The translations under genes and the position numbers were made by a program. A stretch of DNA of 64,000 nt, taken from positions 1,302,001 to 1,366,000 of the forward strand of contig NZ_OY782578.1 in assembly GCF_963677945.1 (NCBI RefSeq), read 5' to 3'. Positions within the stretch are counted from its first letter, which is position 1. Every line of letters begins with the position of its first letter. The notes under the pieces are model-generated. The model was not told the origin of the DNA. It did no database searches and was given only the letters and a program-made list of their open reading frames with translations. The DNA comes from an uncultured Bacteroides sp. (GTDB lineage: Bacteria; Bacteroidota; Bacteroidia; Bacteroidales; Bacteroidaceae). Positions 9,161-17,601 of this stretch are shown one piece after another.

Positions 9161-10528
9161 TTATCCAAACAGGCAACGGAAAGCCTCTTCCACCTTCCTT
9201 ACCGGAACCAGTTCTATGTTTATTTTCTTTTTGTCCAGTCCCTGCAGATTATGCTTGGGTAGAATCATTCGTTTGAATCCCAGCTTTTCCGCTTCGCCAA
9301 TGCGCTGCTCAATACGGTTTACCGGACGAATCTCTCCTGATAAACCAACTTCTCCAGCCAGACAGATTTCTCTTTCAATCTCTGTATCCATATTTGAAGA
9401 AAGAATGGCGCTGATTACGGATAAGTCGATGGCAGGGTCGTTAACCTTTAATCCTCCGGCAATATTTAAAAAGACATCTTTCTGTCCCAACTTGAATCCC
9501 ACTCGCTTTTCAAGTACAGCCAGTAGCATGTTCATGCGGCGAAGATCAAAACCTGTGGCAGATCTCTGCGGAACTCCGTAGGCTGCCGAGCTGACAAGTG
9601 CTTGTGTCTCAATAAGGAACGGACGAACTCCTTCAATAGCAGAAGCAATGGCCACACCACTCATTCCATCATGGTCGAGGGATAGCAGAAGTTCCGACGG
9701 ATTACTAACTTGACGCAATCCATCCTGCCTCATTTCATAGATACCCAGTTCGGAAGTACTTCCAAAGCGATTCTTTATGGAACGAAGAATACGGTACATA
9801 TAATGCTGATCTCCTTCAAATTGCAACACTGTGTCTACAATATGTTCCAGTACTTTTGGTCCGGCAATGCTACCTTCTTTATTAATATGGCCGATGAGTA
9901 TCACCGGAGTATTCGTTTCTTTAGCAAACTTAAGGATAGAAGCCGAGCATTCGCGCACTTGTCCGATACTGCCTGGAGACGATTCTATTGTTTCTGTGGA
10001 AATGGTCTGAATAGAATCGATAATAACCAGTTCTGGACGTATATTCTTGATGTGAGTATAAATTTGTTCTAATGAAGTTTCACAAACAATCAGGCAATCA
10101 GACGAAGTATGCTTAATTCGGTCGGCACGAAGTTTAAGCTGGCGTGCACTCTCTTCACCGGAAACATAAAGTATACGGCGATCGGGCATGCGGAGTACTG
10201 TTTGCAATACCAGAGTAGATTTACCAATACCGGGTTCACCGCCGATAAGTACCAATGAACCGGGAACAAGTCCGCCACCCAATACTCTGTTTAACTCTTC
10301 ATCCTTTAAATCAATACGAGGTTCATCGGATGTAACAATATCACATAAAGATATAGGTTTGGCTTTCGGTGTTTCAATACCCGAAGTTGGGCGTTTATTG
10401 GCAACCTCTTTACGAACAATCTCTTCAACGTACGTATTCCACTCTCCGCAAGAGGAACATTTGCCTACCCATTTGGGAGAATCTTGTCCGCAGTTCGAAC
10501 ACACATATACGGTTTTGTCTTTTGCCAT
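9161..10528 (-). CDS. radA: DNA repair protein RadA
   Basis: 455 aa from the ATG at 10528 (MAKDKTVYVCSNCG); an in-frame upstream start at 10558 would lie inside the promoter and is rejected. RadA is a RecA-like ATPase that helps branch migration in recombinational repair. In order: an N-terminal C4 zinc finger (Cys10, 13, 24, 27), Walker A GEPGIGKST (97-105), the diagnostic KNRFG motif (252-256) and the C-terminal Lon-protease-like domain (IAGGLKVNDPAIDLSV, GEVGLSGEIRPV). Length and order are normal. Confidence 0.97.
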   Translation of the reverse strand: MAKDKTVYVCSNCGQDSPKWVGKCSSCGEWNTYVEEIVRKEVANKRPTSGIETPKAKPISLCDIVTSDEPRIDLKDEELNRVLGGGLVPGSLVLIGGEPGIGKSTLVLQTVLRMPDRRILYVSGEESARQLKLRADRIKHTSSDCLIVCETSLEQIYTHIKNIRPELVIIDSIQTISTETIESSPGSIGQVRECSASILKFAKETNTPVILIGHINKEGSIAGPKVLEHIVDTVLQFEGDQHYMYRILRSIKNRFGSTSELGIYEMRQDGLRQVSNPSELLLSLDHDGMSGVAIASAIEGVRPFLIETQALVSSAAYGVPQRSATGFDLRRMNMLLAVLEKRVGFKLGQKDVFLNIAGGLKVNDPAIDLSVISAILSSNMDTEIEREICLAGEVGLSGEIRPVNRIEQRIGEAEKLGFKRMILPKHNLQGLDKKKINIELVPVRKVEEAFRCLFG

Positions 10529-10530
10529 TT

Positions 10531-10558
10531 TTGCAATTATAATTATATATAATTGCAA
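10531..10558. repeat. Perfect inverted repeat in the radA leader
   Basis: Arms TTGCAATTAT (10531-10540) and ATAATTGCAA (10549-10558) surround 8 A/T-only bases. It lies 2 bp before the radA start codon and touches the -7 box, where an operator or a leader hairpin could act. Confidence 0.65.
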
Positions 10559-10563
10559 AAGTA
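10556..10563 (-). promoter_or_regulatory. Probable radA -7 box
   Basis: On the minus strand the sequence is TACTTTTG, a full match to TAnnTTTG, 27 nt before the radA ATG. It overlaps the inverted repeat at 10531-10558 by 3 bp. Confidence 0.5.
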
Positions 10564-10585
10564 CCGATATTTTTTCAGAAACAGA

Positions 10586-11623
10586 TTAATTGATAGTAAT
10601 TTCTCCGGCAATGGAAATATTCATCATTTGCCGCACTTCATCAGGAGGAAGTCCGTGTCCCAGAAGAAACATCAGTTTGGTTACGGCAGATTCTGTTGTG
10701 CTGTCATATCCGCTTAAAATTCCTGCATCAAGTAATTGTTTGCCTGTTTCGTAACGATCCATTTCCACAGTACCTGCACTACATTGGGTGACATTAATAA
10801 TAACTATGCCTCGTTCATTAGCCGCAATAAGTTGGTTGATAAGCCACTGACTTCTGGGAGCATTACCCGATCCATAAGTCTCCAGAACTACACCTTTTAA
10901 TCCTGGGATAGCAAGGGTTGCAGCAATCACATTCTCCTGAATACCAGGAAATAGTTTAATAATCACAACATTTGTATCTACTGAAAGGTGTGGAGTAAGT
11001 GGTCTGCCGTTTGTGCAATGATGAATCAGTGAAGGCTCATATTTAATATGTATACCTGCTGCGGCTAGTGCCGGATAGTTGTAAGAACGAAATGCATTGA
11101 AGTTCTCTGCATTAATCTTAGTTGTACGGTTTCCTCTCATTAAATGGTTCTCAAAGAAAACACAAACTTCAGGGACCAGCGGTTTTCCTCTGCGTTTTGC
11201 TGCAGCAATTTCGAGACTCGTCATCAGATTTTCCTTTCCGTCTGTGCGAAGCACGCCAATAGGGAGCTGAGAGCCTGTGAGAATTACAGGTTTGTTGAGG
11301 TTTTCCAGCATGAAACTAAGAGCTGATGCCGTGTAAGCCATGGTATCTGTGCCATGAAGGATTACAAATCCGTCATATTTCCGATAATTTTCATAGATGA
11401 TCCTGCAAAGATCAGCCCATGCCTCAGGCTCCATGTCTGAGGAGTCCCTTGGCGGATTAAACTGGCAGGAATCAATCTTGAAGTCCAACTTTTTAAGCTC
11501 AGGGACATGCTTTTGTAATTGCTCGAAATTGAAGTTTTCCAAAGCCCCAGTCTCAACATTCTCAATCATTCCTATTGTTCCACCAGTATAAATTATCAAT
11601 ACGGAAGTATTTTCTTGTTTCAT
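10586..11623 (-). CDS. ansA: Type I (cytosolic) L-asparaginase
   Basis: 345 aa from the ATG at 11623 (MKQENTSVLIIYTGG). A start at 11653 is also open but overlaps the -7 box at 11651-11658. The enzyme hydrolyses asparagine to aspartate and ammonia. The first catalytic motif is IIYTGGTIGM with Thr16; the second is HGTDTMAY with Thr92-Asp93. There is no signal peptide, which fits the cytosolic AnsA type. It appears to be transcribed alone, since radA has its own promoter downstream. Confidence 0.93.
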   Translation of the reverse strand: MKQENTSVLIIYTGGTIGMIENVETGALENFNFEQLQKHVPELKKLDFKIDSCQFNPPRDSSDMEPEAWADLCRIIYENYRKYDGFVILHGTDTMAYTASALSFMLENLNKPVILTGSQLPIGVLRTDGKENLMTSLEIAAAKRRGKPLVPEVCVFFENHLMRGNRTTKINAENFNAFRSYNYPALAAAGIHIKYEPSLIHHCTNGRPLTPHLSVDTNVVIIKLFPGIQENVIAATLAIPGLKGVVLETYGSGNAPRSQWLINQLIAANERGIVIINVTQCSAGTVEMDRYETGKQLLDAGILSGYDSTTESAVTKLMFLLGHGLPPDEVRQMMNISIAGEITIN

Positions 11624-11650
11624 CCTTTGGATTTTACCTTTGTTATAATG

Positions 11651-11658
11651 CAAATATA
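11651..11658 (-). promoter_or_regulatory. Probable ansA -7 box
   Basis: Minus-strand TATATTTG matches TAnnTTTG. A TTTTG lies 23 bp upstream (11682-11686), near the expected -33 position. Its location supports the 11623 start. Confidence 0.5.
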
Positions 11659-12332
11659 GGTATTATTCTATTATTTTATAACAAAATGATAAATATCTAT
11701 ATAACAAAAATATAAAAGATATGGTTTTGAATATATTCTGGAGCTATATTCTTATAAATGCTCTATTTATTTTAAAAAAGACTTCTAGTTCCGGTTTCGT
11801 AAATCTACGATATTATTTTAAAGGAATAAGAAAGGAATAAGAGCCGGTAAATGCTTACTCTAATATATATAGATGTATTATTTTTTTAGATCTACCAGAG
11901 TTCTATTTAGCTTCATTCCGTCAAAAACCCCTTTTTATCTAGAGGGTAATGCATAAATATATGTATGTATTTTTAAATTAATTGATCAATACTTTATTGT
12001 AAAACAACAAATGTGATTCATTTATTCGTGCGGCTATATTTAGTGTTAAAATTGACAGATATGGGTTGCTCTGATATATTTTACATGTGTTTGTACGATT
12101 ATACATTCCTTGAAATAATGTTATAATCTATTTTTGTAGCCTAAAAAAGTGTGAAAATAGATGGCGATGTGTTTTGTTCGGTTAATATAATGGCTTTATA
12201 GTTATTCTATAACTGAGTTGAAAATCTACCAATTGTTATTGTACACTCTTTTATTAAAACCAACGGAAGATATAGTTATTCTTTGTACGTAAATATTTAG
12301 TATTAATATGTTAATTTTAAAGTTTTAATTTT
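11659..12332. other. Long A/T-rich spacer before the tandem SusCD operon
   Basis: No convincing gene. The spacer contains a candidate -7 box at 12129-12136 and a small hairpin near 12195-12215 (TTATAG/CTATAA). If 12129-12136 is the promoter, the first SusC gene has a leader of nearly 200 nt. Confidence 0.5.
12129..12136 (+). promoter_or_regulatory. Candidate -7 box for the tandem SusCD operon
   Basis: TATTTTTG matches TAnnTTTG. No good -33 element lies at the usual distance, so this is tentative. Confidence 0.3.
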
Positions 12333-15300
12333 ATGAAGCACATACTATTTAGTTTGGGCAGATGGAACACAAAACTATTTGTGAAACCACCAATTTTAAT
12401 ATTCTGTTTAGCTGCATCTTTTCTTTCCCCTGTGGGGATACAATCTGCTTCGGCTGCAGAGAATATTATTCAACAGCAAAAGAAGATGATCACTGGGGTT
12501 GTTACAGACTCTCAAGGAGAAGTTATTATTGGAGCAAACGTAAAAGTACAGGGTGAAAAGCTAGGTACTACTACAAACATCGACGGAACTTTTAAATTAA
12601 ATGCTCCTGTTGGTGCAAAATTGGTTGTATCATTTATAGGATACGAAACAAAAACAGTAGTTGCTAAAGGTGAAGCCATGAAAATTGCTCTTGCTGATAA
12701 TTCAACCATGTTGAAGGATGTTGAGATCGTGGCGTATGGTGTTCAGAAGAAAGTTACACTTACCGGTGCTGTTTCAAGTGTAAAAAGCGAAGAGTTGGTT
12801 CGTACTCCTGTCAGTTCTGTAAATAATATCCTGGCTGGTCAATTGTCGGGTGTTACAACAATTCAGTATTCTGGTGAGCCAGGATCTGATGCTGCATCTG
12901 TATTTGTTCGTGGTCAGGCAACGTGGACAGATTCTTCACCACTTATTCAGGTGGATGGAGTTGAAAGAAGCATGAGTGATATTGACCCTAACGAAATTGA
13001 AAGCGTTTCTGTATTGAAAGATGCATCTGCTACAGCAGTTTTCGGTGTTAGAGGTGCCAATGGTGTTGTTTTAATAACAACAAAACGTGGTAAGGATGCA
13101 AAGGCAAAAATATCTGTCACTACATCTTCGAGTATTCTAACTCCTACCAAGATGGTTGAGCAGGCAAATAGTTATGAATATGCTACATTCTACAATCAGA
13201 TGCGTGCAAATGATGGTCTTTCAGCAATGTTTTCAGATGCTGTGATGGCTAAATTCAAAGATCATTCTGATCCAATCCGTTTCCCTGATACAAGATGGGC
13301 TGATTATATAATGAAGGATCAAACAATTCAGACTCAGCATAACATAAATATCAGTGGTGGCTCTAAAGGTGTGCGCTATTTTATTTCTGCTGGTGCTTAT
13401 ACTCAAGGTGGTCTGTTTAAGGAATTTGGTCAGAACTATAATTTTGGTTATCAATATAACCGTTTCAATTATCGTTCAAACTTAGATATTGATGTTACCA
13501 AGTCAACAATATTATCATTTAATATTGCTGGAAATGTAAGTAATGCTAATAAACCATATACAGGACAGGGTAGTTCAGGAATGATTAAAGCAATGTATCA
13601 GGCTACTCCATTCTCCAGTCCTGGTATTATAGATGGAAAGTATATTAGTACTGCAACAGATTATGATGATGTTCAGTTACCATTTGTTGGTGGAAGTGGT
13701 ATTACATACTTTGGTAATGCTTCTACAACAGGAGGTTTTATGCAAACTAACTATAATAAATTGCAGTTCGACTTACAATTAGATCAGAAACTGGATATGT
13801 TGACAAAAGGACTTTCATTTAAAGTGAAAGGTTCTTATAACAGTGATTTCTATGTATATAAGAATGGGGCTGCTTCAAAAGCTACCTATTTCCCTGTTCT
13901 TCAGAAAGATGGAGGTATTCTATATAAGAAATCCGGAGAGAATGGTGCTATATCTTATTCTGAATCAACAGGTAAGGGACGTGACTGGTATTTAGAGTCG
14001 TCATTTAACTATAATCGCTCTTTCGGACTAAATACGATAACTGCTTTGTTACTTTATAATCAAAGTAAGGACTACTATTATAGTTCATCAGATTATCCTG
14101 ATATTCCTCGTGGTTATGTAGGATTAGTTGGACGTGTTACTTACGATTGGAATAATCGTTATATGGCTGAGTTCAATGTAGGTTACAACGGATCAGAAAA
14201 CTTTGCTCCAAGCAAACGTTTCGGTACTTTCCCGGCTGGATCTATCGGATGGATTGCCAGTGAAGAAAATTTCTTTAAGCCATTAAAACCAATTGTGAAT
14301 TTTATGAAGCTGAGAGCTTCCTGGGGTCTTGTTGGTAATGATAAAATCGGTGGCTCACGATTCATGTATTTGGCAGACCCTTATGGAGTAAATAATGGTA
14401 GTTTCAGTTCAAGAGGCGGTTATGCTTATAACTTTGGTATTGAAAACTCTACTGCATACAAGGGAGCTTATGAGGATTCTAAGAATAACCCTGATGTAAC
14501 CTGGGAAAAAGCTTTCAAGCAAGACTATGGTGTTGATGTAAACTTCCTGAGTGATCGTTTGCGCACTACATTTGATTATTATTATGAACATCGTACAAAT
14601 ATCTTGTTAAGAGATTATACAGCTCCTTCAATAATCGGATTTACAGTACCTTATACAAATCAAGGTGTTGTTAATAGCTGGGGTTGGGAATTGTCAGCAA
14701 AATGGCAGGATAAAATTGGTGATAAATTCCGCTATTGGGCTGGAGTGAATCTTTCTTATAATCAGAACAAGATTATTGAAGAGAAAGAAGCTCCGATGAA
14801 TAACAATTATCAGTATGCTAAAGGTCATCGTATTGGTGCACGTTCAATGTATCAGCTAGCTAATTTTTATTATGATGGTTGCGAGGCTGATTATAAAAAT
14901 AAATATGGTGTAGATTACCCTACACAGTTAGTTTCTACAATTGCAGCTGGTGATGCCGTTTATGTTGACCTTGATAAAAATGGTAAGATTGACGAAAATG
15001 ATAAGACTCGTAGTAATGGATATACAGACGATCCTCAGTATTTGATCGGATTCAATTTCGGATTTAAATGGAAAAACCTTGAAGTTAGTTCACAGTGGAC
15101 AGGTGCATGGAATGTATCTCGTATGTTGTCAGACGTATTCCGTCAACCATTCTTAAATGCATCAGGTTCTACAGAAGGTGGTTTGCTCAAGTATCACCTG
15201 GAACATACATGGACTGTTGATAATCCTTCACAGGGATCTTATTATCCACGTGCTTCATGGGCTAATGCTGCACAGAATTACGTTGAATCAAATTTATATG

Positions 15301-15527
15301 AAAAAGATGCTAAATACTTACGTCTGAAAACTCTTCAGGTAGCTTATGATTTGAATTTTCCATTTATGAAAAAAGTTGGATTAAATCAAATGCAATTAGC
15401 ATTAAGTGGATATAACTTGCTAACATTCTCTTCATATGTATGGGGTGATCCTGAAACAAGAGCAAGTAGTTCACCTTCTTATCCATTACAGAAAACTTAT
15501 ACTCTTAGTTTGAAACTTGGATTCTAA
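12333..15527 (+). CDS. SusC-like TonB-dependent transporter (pair 1)
   Basis: 1064 aa outer membrane transporter that, with its SusD partner, imports oligosaccharides or peptides using TonB energy. After an extended signal region (to about residue 42) it has the carboxypeptidase-regulatory-like domain (53-124, ITGVVTDSQGEVIIGANV), a TonB-box-like DVEIVAYG (129-136), a plug (about 145-255, VLKDASATAVFGVRGANGV) and a barrel ending in LKLGF. A calcium-loop-like DLDKNGKIDENDK lies in the barrel, as is usual for SusC proteins. It lacks an STN domain, so it is not expected to signal to an anti-sigma factor. First gene of a four-gene operon; the SusD start is 16 nt after its stop. Confidence 0.95.
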   Translation: MKHILFSLGRWNTKLFVKPPILIFCLAASFLSPVGIQSASAAENIIQQQKKMITGVVTDSQGEVIIGANVKVQGEKLGTTTNIDGTFKLNAPVGAKLVVSFIGYETKTVVAKGEAMKIALADNSTMLKDVEIVAYGVQKKVTLTGAVSSVKSEELVRTPVSSVNNILAGQLSGVTTIQYSGEPGSDAASVFVRGQATWTDSSPLIQVDGVERSMSDIDPNEIESVSVLKDASATAVFGVRGANGVVLITTKRGKDAKAKISVTTSSSILTPTKMVEQANSYEYATFYNQMRANDGLSAMFSDAVMAKFKDHSDPIRFPDTRWADYIMKDQTIQTQHNINISGGSKGVRYFISAGAYTQGGLFKEFGQNYNFGYQYNRFNYRSNLDIDVTKSTILSFNIAGNVSNANKPYTGQGSSGMIKAMYQATPFSSPGIIDGKYISTATDYDDVQLPFVGGSGITYFGNASTTGGFMQTNYNKLQFDLQLDQKLDMLTKGLSFKVKGSYNSDFYVYKNGAASKATYFPVLQKDGGILYKKSGENGAISYSESTGKGRDWYLESSFNYNRSFGLNTITALLLYNQSKDYYYSSSDYPDIPRGYVGLVGRVTYDWNNRYMAEFNVGYNGSENFAPSKRFGTFPAGSIGWIASEENFFKPLKPIVNFMKLRASWGLVGNDKIGGSRFMYLADPYGVNNGSFSSRGGYAYNFGIENSTAYKGAYEDSKNNPDVTWEKAFKQDYGVDVNFLSDRLRTTFDYYYEHRTNILLRDYTAPSIIGFTVPYTNQGVVNSWGWELSAKWQDKIGDKFRYWAGVNLSYNQNKIIEEKEAPMNNNYQYAKGHRIGARSMYQLANFYYDGCEADYKNKYGVDYPTQLVSTIAAGDAVYVDLDKNGKIDENDKTRSNGYTDDPQYLIGFNFGFKWKNLEVSSQWTGAWNVSRMLSDVFRQPFLNASGSTEGGLLKYHLEHTWTVDNPSQGSYYPRASWANAAQNYVESNLYEKDAKYLRLKTLQVAYDLNFPFMKKVGLNQMQLALSGYNLLTFSSYVWGDPETRASSSPSYPLQKTYTLSLKLGF

Positions 15528-15543
15528 TTAAAACGAAATTAAA

Positions 15544-17568
15544 ATGAAACTTCATAAGAAATTATTTTTCGGAGCTGTCATGGCTACAATCACTGCCATA
15601 GGTACAGGCTCTTGTACTGATGAGTTAGCTGTTGGAAATGCATTCCTCGACAAAGCTGCCGGAGCATCAGTAACTCAAGATACCGTATTCAATAATCCAG
15701 AATATACACGTCAGTTTCTGGCTGCAATTTATTCACTGCAATATTATGGACTACCATATCAAAGTAGTTCGAGCGCACCATTAACTAGCAGTTACTGGAC
15801 AGGTAAATTTGATGCATTATCTGATTGTTATCAATTGCATTTCCCAAATTCGGGTATTTATAAGCAATACTATTCAGGAACGTTTAATGCAAATACCGGG
15901 GGAGGTATTTATGGTTATTTGACAGAGAATGTATGGGTTCTTGTACGCCGTGCATATTTGTTGCTAGAGAATATAGACAGAGTTCCAGATATGGATGCAG
16001 CAGAAAAGGCTCGTCTGTGTGATGAGGCAAGATGCCTTATTGCTTCTAGTTATTTCAATATGTTCCGTAACTATGGAGGCCTTCCTATTATAACAAAGAC
16101 TTTTACCGGTACAGAAACTTCGTATGATATACCTCGTGCATCAGTAGAAAAAACGGTTAATTTCATGGTTGGTCTTCTAGATAAAGTTATTACAGGTGGA
16201 AACTTGCCTTGGGGATATACCGGAGCAGATGCACAAACAAATACAGGTCGTTGGACTAAAGCTGGTGCGATGGCAATGAAGTGTAAAATACTTCAATTTG
16301 CAGCTTCTCCTTTATTTAATGATACAAAAGGTTATTATGGCGGATCAACTGAAGCCGAAAAAGATAGTCTTGTATGGTATGGCGGTTATAGAGCGGAACT
16401 GTGGACTCAGTGTAAACAAGCTTGTGCCGACTTCTTTACACAGCTTAATGCTAATGGGGTATATGCTTTGACTCAACCTAGTGCTAAAACGCAAGAAGCA
16501 TATCGTTATGCATATCGTTTTGGATATATAAATGAAGCAAGTACAGAAATACTACATTCAGTACGTGTTTCTACCAGTACTCGTGATTCAAAATATCAAT
16601 GGGCATACTTAAATAATGGTAGAAATGAGCGTTACTCATATACTCCGACACAAGAATATGTAGAAATGTTTCCCTGGAACGATGGTACTCCATTTGATTG
16701 GAGTACAGCTCAAAATGCAGGTAAACTGGATCAAATGTTTATCAAGGGAGATACTGTTGTAGGTAATCAGGATTTGCAGCACAGAGTTTTGACTCGTGAC
16801 CCTCGTCTTTACGAAACTATTCGTATTAATGGTGTTCCTCAGGGTATTGACTGGAACTCGGGAACAATCTCTGGAAACATCTATGAGAACTGGGTAGGTG
16901 GTTCAGATGCCGGAACCCAGCCTGCCACTGAAACAGGATATTTTGCTACAGGATATGCAAATAATAAATATTATGCAGGAGATATATTCTATACTACAGC
17001 GCACTATCCTCAGTGGTGTGTAATTCGTCTTTCTGATATATATTTAACTTATGCTGAAGCGTTGTTACAATCTAGTAATGATTTTACCGGTGCTTTGAAA
17101 TATGTAGATGATGTTAGAGCACGTGTAGGACTTGGCGGACTTGCAGCTTGCAATCCAAGTAAGAACCTTACATCCAATAAGGCTAATTTACTTGAAGAGA
17201 TTCTTCGCGAACGTGCTTGTGAATTAGGACTTGAAGACTCACGCTATTTTGACCTTGTACGTTATAAACGTGCAGATCGTTTTGAAACAAATACTCACGG
17301 CTTACGTATGTATCGTCTAAAGAAAGACGCTACAGGTAAATGGGTACGTGCTACAGATAAATGGTGGAATGGTGATAAGAAGACAGACAAAGCAAATAAA
17401 ACTGCTCCAGGATTCTATGAACCAACTCATTTCGATTTCGAAAAATTCGAATTGACAAGTGGTACTCGCGTGCAGTGGAGTGGATTTGATGCAAAATGGT
17501 ATCTTCAACCATTCCCACAGTCTGAAGTCAATAAAAAATATGGTTTGGTTCAGAATCCAGGATGGTAA
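15544..17568 (+). CDS. SusD-like surface lipoprotein (pair 1)
   Basis: 674 aa. The signal ends at TGSC with Cys24 as the lipidation site. The SusD/RagB fold is shown by the helical TPR-like N-terminal part (ENIDRVPDMDAAEKARLCDEA, ASSYFNMFRNYGGLPI) and the C-terminal signature ILRERACELGLEDSRYFDLVRYKRA (given here in two parts: ILRERACELGLE and DSRYFDLVRYK), ending in LQPFPQSEVNKKYGLVQNPGW. It should form the lid over the preceding SusC and bind the substrate at the cell surface. The substrate cannot be told. Confidence 0.94.
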   Translation: MKLHKKLFFGAVMATITAIGTGSCTDELAVGNAFLDKAAGASVTQDTVFNNPEYTRQFLAAIYSLQYYGLPYQSSSSAPLTSSYWTGKFDALSDCYQLHFPNSGIYKQYYSGTFNANTGGGIYGYLTENVWVLVRRAYLLLENIDRVPDMDAAEKARLCDEARCLIASSYFNMFRNYGGLPIITKTFTGTETSYDIPRASVEKTVNFMVGLLDKVITGGNLPWGYTGADAQTNTGRWTKAGAMAMKCKILQFAASPLFNDTKGYYGGSTEAEKDSLVWYGGYRAELWTQCKQACADFFTQLNANGVYALTQPSAKTQEAYRYAYRFGYINEASTEILHSVRVSTSTRDSKYQWAYLNNGRNERYSYTPTQEYVEMFPWNDGTPFDWSTAQNAGKLDQMFIKGDTVVGNQDLQHRVLTRDPRLYETIRINGVPQGIDWNSGTISGNIYENWVGGSDAGTQPATETGYFATGYANNKYYAGDIFYTTAHYPQWCVIRLSDIYLTYAEALLQSSNDFTGALKYVDDVRARVGLGGLAACNPSKNLTSNKANLLEEILRERACELGLEDSRYFDLVRYKRADRFETNTHGLRMYRLKKDATGKWVRATDKWWNGDKKTDKANKTAPGFYEPTHFDFEKFELTSGTRVQWSGFDAKWYLQPFPQSEVNKKYGLVQNPGW

Positions 17569-17601
17569 TCGGTAAATATTGAAATTGAAATTTGAAATAT
17601 T

